This document shows, piece by piece, positions 29,374 to 37,714 of a stretch of DNA of 64,000 nucleotides; within the stretch, counting starts at the first letter, position 1; every line of letters begins with the position of its first letter. The DNA is taken from NCBI RefSeq assembly GCF_018986915.1, contig NZ_CP076723.1, positions 777,501 through 841,500 on the forward strand. The letters are read 5' to 3'. The translations under genes were made by a program, and so were the position numbers. The notes beneath the pieces were generated by a model, which saw only the letters and a list, made by a program, of their open reading frames with translations, was not told the DNA's origin and searched no databases. The stretch is from Geomonas oryzisoli (GTDB taxonomy: Bacteria > Desulfobacterota > Desulfuromonadia > Geobacterales > Geobacteraceae).

Positions 29374-29795
29374 GTTTTGCACCTCTCATTGTTTTGCCGC
29401 CCGTGGCATTTCAGGCAGGAAGCGGGGTTGATCCTCCCCTCAACCCTGTGACGGCTGAGGTAGTCGCCCCGGTGAGGCAGCGACAGTTCGGGCCGGTCCT
29501 TGTACTTGTCGCTGGGCTTGATCTCTTCCTTGTGCGCGTGGCACCGGACACAGAAGGATTCCTTGTGACAGGTGTTGCACGCGTCGCGCTGCTGGGCCGC
29601 GTAGATCTTGTGCTTGAGGTAGAAGTCCTGGGTCTGGTGGCTGAGCGCGGTCCACTGGTCGTTGTGGCATTCGGCGCACCTGGGGAGCCCCTTCACCTCT
29701 TCCGGATGGACGCGGGCGATGCTGTTGGTGTTGGCGCAGGCGTAAAGGAAGGAGAGCATGATTCCCATTACCATTACATAAGCTGTCTTTTTCAC
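29361..29795 (-). CDS. pentaheme c-type cytochrome lipoprotein, paralogue of 17526-17963 (144 aa)
   Basis: Lipobox LYAC with CANTN following, as in the paralogue. Five heme sites: CAECH, CNTCH, CVRCH, CLKCH, CKTCH. GTG start whose last base overlaps the porin stop codon (GTGA). The same order (barrel, pentaheme, hexaheme) and overlaps as in the first cluster show that this three-gene block was duplicated as a unit. Confidence 0.9.
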   Translation of the reverse strand: MKKTAYVMVMGIMLSFLYACANTNSIARVHPEEVKGLPRCAECHNDQWTALSHQTQDFYLKHKIYAAQQRDACNTCHKESFCVRCHAHKEEIKPSDKYKDRPELSLPHRGDYLSRHRVEGRINPASCLKCHGRQNNERCKTCHK

Positions 29796-31096
29796 TGTTT
29801 CCCCTCCTTTCCAACGCCGAAGGCATAGCTGAGCCTGATCAGGCCGCGCAGCTCGTTGTCGAAGTCGGCGCTGCGGATGTAGTCGACGTCGGCTGCGACC
29901 CTGAGGTTTCGGCTGAAATCATACCCGGCGGCGGCCGCCAGGGAAAAGGTGTTCTCACGCCCGCTGATGCTGCCGTCGAAATCGACGTCGAAGAAGTCGA
30001 GGGTGAGGTCGGCGGGACCGAACTTCTGCGTGGCCCAGGCGCGGTACTGGTTGTAGCGCAGTCGGTCGTTGGACCCGTCCATGCGGTGGAACGATGCCCC
30101 GGCCGCAAACCCGGTGGTCGTGCCGAAGTTGCCGGTGACCCCGTAGTAGTCTGCCCCTCCGGCCAGGTCGTACTCGTAGTGGTTGTACTCGGCGGAGAGG
30201 CCGATGTTTTTGGTGGCGTTGAAGCCGACGCTGCCGCCCACGTTCCACATCTCCTCACCGGGGGCGATGAAGCCGTTGGTGAGGCTCAGCGTGTTGGTGG
30301 TGACCTGGTAGAAGTAGTCCTCGTAGTGGACGTTTTGCAGCGATGCGGAGACGTGCAGCGCGTCGGTCGGGGTGAAGCTGGCCGTGTAGGCATGCTCCAT
30401 CCACCCCCTGGTGAGCGAGTTGTAGGTGGAGCGACCGGTGACGTCGAGCATGGCCACCGGGTGCAGCCACAGGTCCACCCCCTCCTCCTCGCGGATACCT
30501 TCGCCGCTCGTCTCGGTTCTCAGGGCGCTTATCCCCAGCGAGTAGTACTTCGGCATGGTATGGGCCAGCCGCCCGCCGTAGATGAGGTCGCCGCCGTTGA
30601 AGTCGGTCTGGATCACCGCCGGGTTGCCGACGTATGCCGCCGCGGTGAATCCCCCGAGCAGGTCGGTCCTCAGGTAGAGCCCGTCGATGCGCTCGGTCGC
30701 CACCCCCTCGACCACCCACTGCCGCCCCGCGTTGGCGGTGAAGTTGCCGCGGTTGGCGCGATAGCTCAGGAAGCCGTACTGGACGTCCCCCTCGGTGCGA
30801 TGCTCGAAGCTGCGGTCGCCCAGGTCGACGCGCCCCCAGCCGCCGATTTCCAGGGAGATCGTCCCGGGACCGGCGCTGTCGCTGGCGGCGAGGTTCAGGT
30901 ATTCGTAGAGCGGGAACAGGTGATCGTCGAAGACCCCTTCCCTCATGCGCAGGATGGTCTCCGAACTTCCGTTTATGGCGGTGGCGTCGGCACTTTGGTG
31001 CCCCAGGATGACCAGCGAGCAGCCCAAGAGGATGCTCGCCACCGCCTTGCGTGCGCCTGGGGGCGCCGGTGTCGTTTTTCTCTCTTTGATTTTCAA
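29792..31096 (-). CDS. outer-membrane beta-barrel (porin-like) protein, paralogue of 16202-17536 (434 aa)
   Basis: Signal peptide (ASILLGCSLVILGHQSADA) then a strand-rich barrel. Blocks shared with the first cluster: LRM(T/R), PLYEYL, WGR(L/V)DL, GRQWVVEGVATERIDGLYLR, GWMEHAYT, YQDYFY/YEDYFY. Strong AGGAGG ribosome site. A 100-bp gap containing a GC-rich hairpin separates it from the decaheme gene upstream. Presumed to sheathe the cytochromes through the outer membrane. Confidence 0.8.
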   Translation of the reverse strand: MKIKERKTTPAPPGARKAVASILLGCSLVILGHQSADATAINGSSETILRMREGVFDDHLFPLYEYLNLAASDSAGPGTISLEIGGWGRVDLGDRSFEHRTEGDVQYGFLSYRANRGNFTANAGRQWVVEGVATERIDGLYLRTDLLGGFTAAAYVGNPAVIQTDFNGGDLIYGGRLAHTMPKYYSLGISALRTETSGEGIREEEGVDLWLHPVAMLDVTGRSTYNSLTRGWMEHAYTASFTPTDALHVSASLQNVHYEDYFYQVTTNTLSLTNGFIAPGEEMWNVGGSVGFNATKNIGLSAEYNHYEYDLAGGADYYGVTGNFGTTTGFAAGASFHRMDGSNDRLRYNQYRAWATQKFGPADLTLDFFDVDFDGSISGRENTFSLAAAAGYDFSRNLRVAADVDYIRSADFDNELRGLIRLSYAFGVGKEGKQ

Positions 31097-31158
31097 GACA
31101 TTTCCTCCTTTCTTGGTTCGATCTGGTTACCGTGGGGAAATGCAGTTGCAAATGAAAC

Positions 31159-31181
31159 CGGGGGCGCGAACGCCCCCGGCG
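31159..31181 (-). terminator. GC-rich hairpin between decaheme and porin genes (partial terminator or processing site)
   Basis: CCGGGGGCG-CGAA-CGCCCCCGG, 20 bp after the decaheme stop on the minus strand. The following bases (TTTCATTTG) are a weak T tract, so it may only attenuate read-through or protect the upstream message. Confidence 0.5.
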
Positions 31182-31197
31182 GGTCGGAAGTGGAACA

Positions 31198-33945
31198 TCA
31201 CCAGTTCAGCAGCAGCTTCACCATCCGGGCGGCGGAGCTCCCCGTGGTGAGGCTGGTCGGCACCAGCACCGGGCGGTTCTGCCCGTGCATCGGGATCACG
31301 TCGGCGATCCTGCCTTGGCCGTGGCACAGGGTGCACTGTTCGGTGCCCGACGGCAGGGTCGAGCGTGCGACACCCATGTCGGTGAAGGACGGTCCCGCCA
31401 GCGCCGCACCCAGCTGTGCCCCGTTGGCCTGCATGTGCGCCTTGGCCAGCGGGGTGTCGTGGCAGGCCACGCAGGCAGCCGTCACCGGAGCCACTACCAG
31501 GTCCTCGGGGTTGGGTACCGAGGCACGCGCAGCCGTCAGGGTGGCGGTGGTCGGGGTGGCTACCGACGCGGCGCTCCTGGTCACCTGGGTCGACGGCAGT
31601 ACTCGCGGACGCAGCGCCTCGATCACGTCCGGGGTGTAGCTCTGCTGGGTGACGTGGCAGGCGTCGCAGTTACCCAGCATGTTCGGGAAGGTGATTTCGG
31701 AGCCCTCGATCAGGGTGATGCCGGTGCCCGGGCCGTTCCGGACGTCGCGGATCGGGTTGGTGCGGGTCGCGCCGGCGTGGATGCCGTGGATCAGGTCCTT
31801 GAAGTTGTTGGAGAACTCGGGGAAGGTGAGCGCGTATCCCGGAGTCGCCTTGTTGAAGGCCGGGTCCCAGGTGGTCAGGATGCCCAGCTGGATCGGCGTG
31901 AAGGCAAAGCCGGCGAGCTTGGCGTCGCTGATGGTACGGCCCGAGGTGGTCAGGTTCGGGTTGTGGCATGTCACGCAGAGCTGCGTCTGGTAGACGCGCT
32001 GACCGCCGTGGGCTTCGAAGAACTCGTGGCAGTTCCGGCACTTGTCCGGATCGACCACAGTGCGGCGCACGGCGTCGCCTGTGACCGGGATGATCACCGC
32101 CTTGGTATGGCGCCCCACGTTGACGCCGCCGATGTTCAACTGTGTGAAGTAGCTTTGCATCCCGACCGCGCGCATCTTTGCCCCCGCCGGGAAGGCGAAC
32201 GCGGAGTTGATGGTGGCGGTATAGTAGCCGCTGCCGTCAGGACCGGTAATATTGCCGGTCGCCGCGTTGTTGGTGTTAAGCAGCGTGGAGATCGACACGA
32301 GGTCAGGCTGCGCTGCGATCTTGCCGAGATTGTTGTAGTCGGCCGGGACGGCGGCGCCGGTCTCGAGCTGCGGCATGGCGTACGCCAGCAGGAAGCTTGG
32401 GCTGCCGCTGAAGCCGGGAAGCGCGGTGGTGAGCCCCGCCGCCGGGGTCGCCAACGTGATCGGTGTGTTGGTGTCCTGGTTCAGGATGCGGAACCTGACG
32501 GTGAGGTTGTTGCTTCCGTCCACGGAGGCGCTGGCGAGCTCGTACGTGAAGTTGGTAAGGCCGGCGGCAGCCGCCGGGTTGAGCGGGGTTACCAGTTCCT
32601 GGGCATGCGACTCCGTGATCGCCGTCGGCGTGTGGCACGCGTTGCAGCTCGCATCGTTGGTGTAGACCGGATGGGCCGCGCCGGTGGTGTTGGTGCCGGT
32701 GGCGAAGTGGATGTTGTCGTGGCAGCTGCCGCACGCCTTGCGGCTGGGCATGGTGCGCCAGTTGTCACCCTGCGGGGTGACCGCCAGCTGCTGCGCGGTC
32801 TCACCGCGGTGGCACTTGCGGCAGAGGGCGGCGCTTTCCGGGTAGGCGATCTCGTTGAAGTTGATGCCGGCGTAGTTGTAGCCGGTCTGGGTCAGGTTTT
32901 CACCCATGTGCAGCTTGTGGATCAGGGTGACGAACTCGCCCAGGACCTGTGCCTCGCCGGTAGTCGGGTCCGTGACGCCGGCGTCGGCGGTCACGTAGGT
33001 GGTACCGGTGAAGGCGCCGTTGGTCGGGTTGGAGATGGCCCGGCCGTAGGCGCGCTGGCTGGTATGGCAGACTACGCAGTAGCGGGTATCGACCCGGCCG
33101 GCGTGCGGGGTGGTGATGCCCAGGCCCCACCCCTGCTGGTTGAGATCGTTGGGGTCACCCGGGTTGCCGTGGCACTCGTTGCAGTACTTGGTGAGCACGA
33201 TGTTGCGCTCGGCAGCACCCGTGGTCGACGAGGTCACCCTGGCGCCGGTGGCGGGGATGAAATCGTAGACGATGTTGATGGCGTTCTTGTAGATCAGCTG
33301 CGGCGAGGTGTTGGCGATGTTACCGCCGTACTCGATCACCAGGCGGTGGGTGAGGCTCGGCTCGTAGGTGAGGTCGCCCAGATCGTTTCTGCGGTTGTTG
33401 CCGCTGAAGGTCATGGCGTCGACCTGACTCTGGATCAGCTTGATGTCGCGCGCGAAGGTGTAGCGGTACTGACCGTTGCCCAGGTACACCAGCGTCCCCT
33501 CCCGGTCCCTGGTCGGCCTGGTGGCGGTGGGTGCCGAACCGTCGGTGGGGGCGGTGGTCACGATGTAGCTGACCCAGTGCGACGGGGTTCCGTTGCTGGC
33601 CGGGATCAGCTTTGCGATGGTAAAGGCGAGGTTGGTGAGCTGCCCCGACGCGTTCCTTCTGCCGATCCCTTCCACCGGCTGGCCGCTGGCGGTCTTCAAG
33701 GTGAAGGTCACTACCGGCGGGCTCTGGATGGTGACGCTGTTGACGGTGCTGTTTTGCTGATCGAAGGTGATGTTCGCCTGCTGGTCGGCAGTCGAGGAAC
33801 TCAGGTTGGTGAAGACACCGGTTCCGGCAGGTCCCTGAGCCCCCCTGGGCCCCCGGTCCCCTTCGCAGCCGCCCAGCAACAGAGCGGTGGCCGCGGTCGA
33901 TGCAATCAAGAAAGCGGAAAACCTTTTCAAAAGCTTGTCTTGCAT
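31198..33945 (-). CDS. decaheme OmcA/MtrC-family outer-surface cytochrome (915 aa)
   Basis: Ten CxxCH motifs: CNECH, CVVCH, CRKCH, CGSCH, CNACH, then CRNCH, CVTCH, CDACH, CVACH, CTLCH. Lipobox LLLGGC near residue 26, directly followed by a short collagen-like stretch (GDRGPRGAQGPAGTG). The ATG at 33945 follows AAGGAGGATTT; an upstream in-frame extension is rejected. First gene of the second conduit operon, whereas the homologue is last in cluster one. The two decaheme proteins share heme order and the HAGRVDTR/TGSRVDTR signature but are clearly diverged elsewhere. Confidence 0.93.
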   Translation of the reverse strand: MQDKLLKRFSAFLIASTAATALLLGGCEGDRGPRGAQGPAGTGVFTNLSSSTADQQANITFDQQNSTVNSVTIQSPPVVTFTLKTASGQPVEGIGRRNASGQLTNLAFTIAKLIPASNGTPSHWVSYIVTTAPTDGSAPTATRPTRDREGTLVYLGNGQYRYTFARDIKLIQSQVDAMTFSGNNRRNDLGDLTYEPSLTHRLVIEYGGNIANTSPQLIYKNAINIVYDFIPATGARVTSSTTGAAERNIVLTKYCNECHGNPGDPNDLNQQGWGLGITTPHAGRVDTRYCVVCHTSQRAYGRAISNPTNGAFTGTTYVTADAGVTDPTTGEAQVLGEFVTLIHKLHMGENLTQTGYNYAGINFNEIAYPESAALCRKCHRGETAQQLAVTPQGDNWRTMPSRKACGSCHDNIHFATGTNTTGAAHPVYTNDASCNACHTPTAITESHAQELVTPLNPAAAAGLTNFTYELASASVDGSNNLTVRFRILNQDTNTPITLATPAAGLTTALPGFSGSPSFLLAYAMPQLETGAAVPADYNNLGKIAAQPDLVSISTLLNTNNAATGNITGPDGSGYYTATINSAFAFPAGAKMRAVGMQSYFTQLNIGGVNVGRHTKAVIIPVTGDAVRRTVVDPDKCRNCHEFFEAHGGQRVYQTQLCVTCHNPNLTTSGRTISDAKLAGFAFTPIQLGILTTWDPAFNKATPGYALTFPEFSNNFKDLIHGIHAGATRTNPIRDVRNGPGTGITLIEGSEITFPNMLGNCDACHVTQQSYTPDVIEALRPRVLPSTQVTRSAASVATPTTATLTAARASVPNPEDLVVAPVTAACVACHDTPLAKAHMQANGAQLGAALAGPSFTDMGVARSTLPSGTEQCTLCHGQGRIADVIPMHGQNRPVLVPTSLTTGSSAARMVKLLLNW

Positions 33946-34044
33946 AAATCCTCCTTGTCTCTGGTATCGCAGGAAGGCTGCTTCCGGGCCTGGAAAGAAA
34001 GCCACAGCAGATGTGCGTTACGGGGGAATCGGCGCCGGCGGGAT

Positions 34045-34074
34045 TTATGAGCTGTCGTAGTCCGTCACAATCAT
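34045..34074 (-). CDS. possible 9-residue leader peptide upstream of the second conduit operon
   Basis: ATG, eight codons, TAA, preceded by a very strong AGGAGGTG at ideal distance. It lies 100 bp upstream of the decaheme ATG. The peptide reads MIVTDYDSS. Could be a regulatory leader or an evolutionary remnant of an old start; no attenuator hairpin is obvious between it and the main gene. Confidence 0.35.
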   Translation of the reverse strand: MIVTDYDSS

Positions 34075-34372
34075 GTGAACACCTCCTGGATATTATTAGA
34101 GTTTTCAAACACAATGTAGAAACTTAGCAGTTGTTCATGAAATATCAAGAGGCGATGACGATTTTTAAGGGACGCTTCGGGCTCTGTTGATACCCGGCAG
34201 GAGAGGGGAGAATGGGGACGGTGTCGCGGTCCGCCCCGGAATAACAGCTTGAATCGGAGTGGGGCGTGGGATAGAATGCTTACTGGGCTGGCATGGTTTA
34301 TGAAAAAGGGAGGTGGGTGTCGAATTCGACTATACTGGTAGGCACGTGAAGGGCATCGCAACGGAGAACAGA

Positions 34373-34588
34373 ATGGGCATCACGGTGATTTTTCACAACG
34401 GGGACGAGAAGAAGGTCCCTTCTTATATGCTTGATTACCTGATCCGGGAGAACAAGATCGTGGCCTTTCAGCGGTCATCCGGGTGGGTGCACATCGGGCG
34501 TGACCCGATACGGAAGTCCCAACAGCCTCTCACCAGGGCAGGGGAGAGGTGGAGCGACTTCCTTTTCAAGAGAAAGCAGCAGGCTTGA
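34373..34588 (+). CDS. small GSU3473-type conserved protein (71 aa)
   Basis: Matches a short Geobacter family that I recall under the GSU3473 name: hydrophobic strand MGITVIFHNG, then VPSYMLDYLI, IVAFQRSSGWV and GRDPIR. The ATG at 34373 follows GGAGAAC; a GTG/ATG extension to 34313 adds residues not expected for the family. Cytosolic; no known biochemical function. Ends 7 bp from the convergent coiled-coil gene. Confidence 0.7.
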   Translation: MGITVIFHNGDEKKVPSYMLDYLIRENKIVAFQRSSGWVHIGRDPIRKSQQPLTRAGERWSDFLFKRKQQA

Positions 34589-34595
34589 TGCTGCG

Positions 34596-36731
34596 TCATT
34601 TGGCTTCGGCCACCCTCAATGCCGGGCACCGCTTGAGGCTTTCCTGCCGTTTCTGTCCGGTGGTCTCAAGCGGGACCCGCTCCATCATCAACCCCACCTC
34701 TTCGGCAAAGTTAATCGCGCTACGCACCGTCCTTGCGTAGGACTCATCATCCTTAGGTTGGCTCTCCGGGAGATAGACCCGGGTCCGATGGCTCTTGGTG
34801 CCGTAGATGGCGGCGAAAACCTGTTTTTTCTTCTCTTTCAGGACGCAGCAGATGTACCCCTGGCAGCTTTCCTGCCCGCCGGTTCCTTCCGGCGAGAGGT
34901 AGGCGTTGTTGATCGACTGGTGCAGTTCGAGGACGTCTTCCGCGGCCGGGCAGTCGATGGCGTCCAGCCCGGTTTCCAGCAGGAAACGGACCGGTTCGTC
35001 GTCATCGGCTGCGGAAAAGAAGCCGGCATCATGCAGATCCCCCAACGGCACGAAGGAGTTTTCCACTCCTCCGAAAGAAAAGCCCGCTCCCGTTTCGGCC
35101 GGTGCGGCAACCTCCAAAGCGCCTGTGGCGGTATCCCAGGGGCCCATGTCAGGCGGCGTCTCCAACTCGGCGAACGGGGGGAGGGTGCTTTCCGTGAAGG
35201 CCGGAAACGGCTCCGAGGCTGCATCCTGGAGGCCTGGCAGGATCGGGCTCGGCTCATTTCCGTGATCCGCAGCAGTAGCTGGTGCGGCATCCTCCGCCGG
35301 TTCCGGCATTCCCTGTTGGGGGCGCTCCAGTTCCGGTTCGTGCCCCGGCTTCTCGACCTGTCCCGCCTCACGGTCTTCCCGCGCTGCAATCCGCCGCAGG
35401 GCGGCATCACGTTCGGCCTCCAGCCGCACCAGCTCTTGCCGCAGGTGCGCCACCTCACCCTGGTCAGATTTGGCATCCCTTTCGGCGCGGACCTGCTCCA
35501 GCTCCTTGCGCAGCAGAACCACTTCGGCCTCGGCACTCTCCTTCGTTCCGTCTTGAGCCGCGAGGCCCTGCCGCGCCTCATCCCTTTCCGATGTCACGCC
35601 TGTAAGGTCCAGCCGCAGGGTAGTCAGCTCCTGCTCCTGTTTCCTGACTGTTGCTTCCAGGGTCTCGATCCGCAGCCGGGCCTGGGCGGTTTCCACGACC
35701 GTCCTTTCCAGTTCGTGGCGGGTCTCTTCCAGCTGCGCGGCCGTCTCCTGGTGCTGCTGCGTTGCCGCCCCCGCACCCGCCAATGCCGCGTCACGTTCGG
35801 CGCACAACGCGGCGAGATCCTGCCGGGCCTGAGCGAGGTTTTCCACCATCGCGTCGTGCTCGCGCGACATCTCGGCATATTTGTCGGAGAGGGCTTTGGA
35901 TTCCAGGCGGAGCTCGGCGGCCTGCTTCTTCAGCTGCGAGATCTCGGTCTCTTTTCCCGCTACGTCCTCGTCGACCTGCCGTTGCCGGGAAAGCAGCGCG
36001 TCTCTTGCACCGGCCAGTTCCTCGCCGCTCTTTCGCGCGGCCGCAAGTTGGGTTACCGCATCGTGGTGCTGTGCCGAGAGCTGCTGCAATTTTTTGCTCA
36101 GGTCGTCGCGTTCGGTCACCAGGGTGCGCAGTTCGTGTTGGAACTGGGTCAGGGCGTTTTCCAGTTCAGCGACACGGGAGCCTTCAGCAGCAGGCGTACC
36201 GACCGTAGCGGCGATAGGAGCGGCGATAGGAGCGGCAGCGGGTGTCGGGGCGGAAATTGGTATATCGGCAGGCGGTTCAGGAATGTCGATTTCGTTGTGG
36301 CGGAGCATGGGAAGGACGGGCGCGCCGGCCAGGCCGTGCTTGAGGCCGCCGCTTCCCTTGGTCCCGGCCAGGCGTAGCACCTTGGTGTTACGCACCACGA
36401 CCTCGCGCATCGCAGGGCTGTAGCTTAGGTCGACCCGCTCCGGGGCGAACCCCATGGCCTTGGCGTAGCTGATGGCTTTCTCGACATCCTTGGGATATTC
36501 CGCCTCGCTCTTCCCCTTGCCGGGAGTGGAGTAGACGTAGATCTTGTGGTCGTTTACCACCAGCGCGAAGTACACCTTCACCAGCGTTTTCTTTTTGATC
36601 GCGCAGATATAGGCTTCGGTGGTTTCGGCGCGCTTGTCGGAGCTCCGGGTGATGGGGGCGGAGCGATAGATGTCGACGACATCTGATTCGGATACTTCGA
36701 TACAGCCGATGGTGCTATCGAGTGCCAGCAT
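34596..36731 (-). CDS. coiled-coil protein with the same domain at both ends (711 aa)
   Basis: Unrecognised as a whole. Residues about 45-130 (YICAIKKKTLVKVYFALV, IYVYSTPGKG, ISYAKAMGFAPERVDL) resemble residues about 625-705 (YICCVLKEKKKQVFAAIYG, TRVYLPESQP, INFAEEVGLMMERVPL), so one roughly 80-residue alpha/beta domain appears twice. Between them lie about 300 residues of charged heptad-type coiled coil (190-480, many E/R/A/Q/L) and an acidic/Pro-rich linker. The ATG at 36731 follows TGGAGGTC. A GEMM-I riboswitch and terminator precede it. Could be a cytoskeletal, tethering or polar scaffold protein; that is inference. Confidence 0.75.
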   Translation of the reverse strand: MLALDSTIGCIEVSESDVVDIYRSAPITRSSDKRAETTEAYICAIKKKTLVKVYFALVVNDHKIYVYSTPGKGKSEAEYPKDVEKAISYAKAMGFAPERVDLSYSPAMREVVVRNTKVLRLAGTKGSGGLKHGLAGAPVLPMLRHNEIDIPEPPADIPISAPTPAAAPIAAPIAATVGTPAAEGSRVAELENALTQFQHELRTLVTERDDLSKKLQQLSAQHHDAVTQLAAARKSGEELAGARDALLSRQRQVDEDVAGKETEISQLKKQAAELRLESKALSDKYAEMSREHDAMVENLAQARQDLAALCAERDAALAGAGAATQQHQETAAQLEETRHELERTVVETAQARLRIETLEATVRKQEQELTTLRLDLTGVTSERDEARQGLAAQDGTKESAEAEVVLLRKELEQVRAERDAKSDQGEVAHLRQELVRLEAERDAALRRIAAREDREAGQVEKPGHEPELERPQQGMPEPAEDAAPATAADHGNEPSPILPGLQDAASEPFPAFTESTLPPFAELETPPDMGPWDTATGALEVAAPAETGAGFSFGGVENSFVPLGDLHDAGFFSAADDDEPVRFLLETGLDAIDCPAAEDVLELHQSINNAYLSPEGTGGQESCQGYICCVLKEKKKQVFAAIYGTKSHRTRVYLPESQPKDDESYARTVRSAINFAEEVGLMMERVPLETTGQKRQESLKRCPALRVAEAK

Positions 36732-36765
36732 GTGACCTCCAGTATCCGCTAGTCGGTTACCGAAC

Positions 36766-36807
36766 AAAAAAAACCGGATTGCCTAATATGATATTTCGGC
36801 AACCCGG
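36766..36807 (-). terminator. riboswitch-linked intrinsic terminator
   Basis: On the minus strand CCGGGTTGCC ... GGCAATCCGG form a stem followed by eight T residues. The 5' arm is the 3' strand of the GEMM-I aptamer, so folding of the aptamer and the terminator are mutually exclusive in part. Confidence 0.75.
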
Positions 36808-36866
36808 CTGTCTTCGTGAGACCCAATGGGCTTTCCGCCCCACCCTCGCGGGTGGTTTAGTATTAT
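36790..36866 (-). promoter_or_regulatory. GEMM-I riboswitch (cyclic dinucleotide sensor, probably the Geobacter 3',3'-cGAMP type)
   Basis: Read on the minus strand the order is TACTAAACC, hairpin CACCCGCGAGGGTG, GGGCGGAAAGCCC, hairpin GGGTCTCACGAAGACAGCC, GGGTTGCCGAAAT. This is the GEMM-I aptamer layout, with a GNRA-like tetraloop (GCGA) and its receptor stem. It is almost the same as the Geobacter GEMM-Ib sequences I recall as responding to cyclic AMP-GMP. It sits about 60 bp upstream of the coiled-coil protein gene and overlaps a terminator, so ligand binding should favour read-through. Confidence 0.85.
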
Positions 36867-37235
36867 CGTGTATCGATCTGTATGAGCTCGCGCTCCGGTT
36901 GTGCCGGGCGCTATGTCTATGGCGTTGAATATATTACACTATTTCCAGGCAATAAAGCAACTGGCAATTGCCGTCCGGCACCGTCCCGACTGCCGGCCGG
37001 AGACTGGCTTGCCGGCCCGCAGGGGGAGCAGGGAGTTTTGCCTTTTGCCCCATGCGGCAAGTTGACTTTCATGTGAAGCTGCATAGAATCGTATACAGAA
37101 AAAACCGGTACCCTTTTAATGGGGGCGACGGCATGTTGTTCGTGATAAAATGGTTGATATGACGAAGAAAAAACTGCGGACTTGATGTTGTGCTGACATC
37201 TTCATTATATTGTTGTGGCGGGGCAGGGGGACTTC
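36867..37235. other. intergenic region between divergent genes
   Basis: About 370 bp with no convincing gene. It should hold the promoters of the riboswitch transcript (leftward) and of the small zinc-ribbon-like gene (rightward). No repeat family identified. Confidence 0.4.
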
Positions 37236-37442
37236 ATGGCGAATATAGAGCACGACGAGAACGGGTTTACCTGCGAGTGCGGCCTGCGTAACGAGTATCC
37301 CGGGTACGTCCAGGCCCATTGGAGCGTAAGGTTGTCATATTCCTGCGCTTGTCAAAGGCAATACATCCTCTACCGCGGCACGGTAGTGAAGACTTCGCGG
37401 GAATCGGCGGAGATCTACGACAGCGAAGCCTTCGGCGACTGA
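37236..37442 (+). CDS. small cysteine-rich (zinc-ribbon-like) protein (68 aa)
   Basis: Two CxC pairs (TCECG near residue 13 and SCACQ near residue 41) suggest one zinc site. The ATG at 37236 follows GGGGG. Unrecognised otherwise; cytosolic. Confidence 0.6.
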   Translation: MANIEHDENGFTCECGLRNEYPGYVQAHWSVRLSYSCACQRQYILYRGTVVKTSRESAEIYDSEAFGD

Positions 37443-37589
37443 GCCTGCGCCTCCCGTCATCAGCCAAGCATCAGCATATACTCACCTTCGGCATCTTCCC
37501 CATTTTATCTTGGCTGTTAAATTGCAAGTCACACCACAGTCGTTCCACTTCCTTTGACGAAGCAGCTGAAGCCGGCGCTGCCACGCCCG

Positions 37590-37635
37590 ATGGGGACTGG
37601 CTCCGCGGGTGCATGTCCCGGGTAACCGACGGGTG
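37590..37635. repeat. degenerate copy of repeat family A
   Basis: GGGGACTGGCTCCGCGGGTG then TGTCCC and GGGTGACGGAGCG. The central part is lost compared with full copies. Confidence 0.6.
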
Positions 37636-37714
37636 ACGGAGCGTTGACTCGCGTCAAAAATGCACCTGTGGCGCCCCGATGTACCGGGGAGAAGGTCCCG
37701 GACCGAGAAAGAAA

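Noticed and set aside
31285-34050. 921-residue ORF antisense to the second decaheme gene
   Set aside because: Same reason: it mirrors a well-supported cytochrome gene and has no recognisable motif of its own.
33946-34310. A riboswitch upstream of the second conduit operon
   Set aside because: AAAGCCAC occurs near 33999 but on the wrong strand and without the flanking hairpins.
34500-36377. 625-residue ORF opposite the coiled-coil gene
   Set aside because: The minus frame has coiled-coil periodicity, a ribosome site and a riboswitch; the plus frame overlaps the GSU3473-type gene and has no such support.
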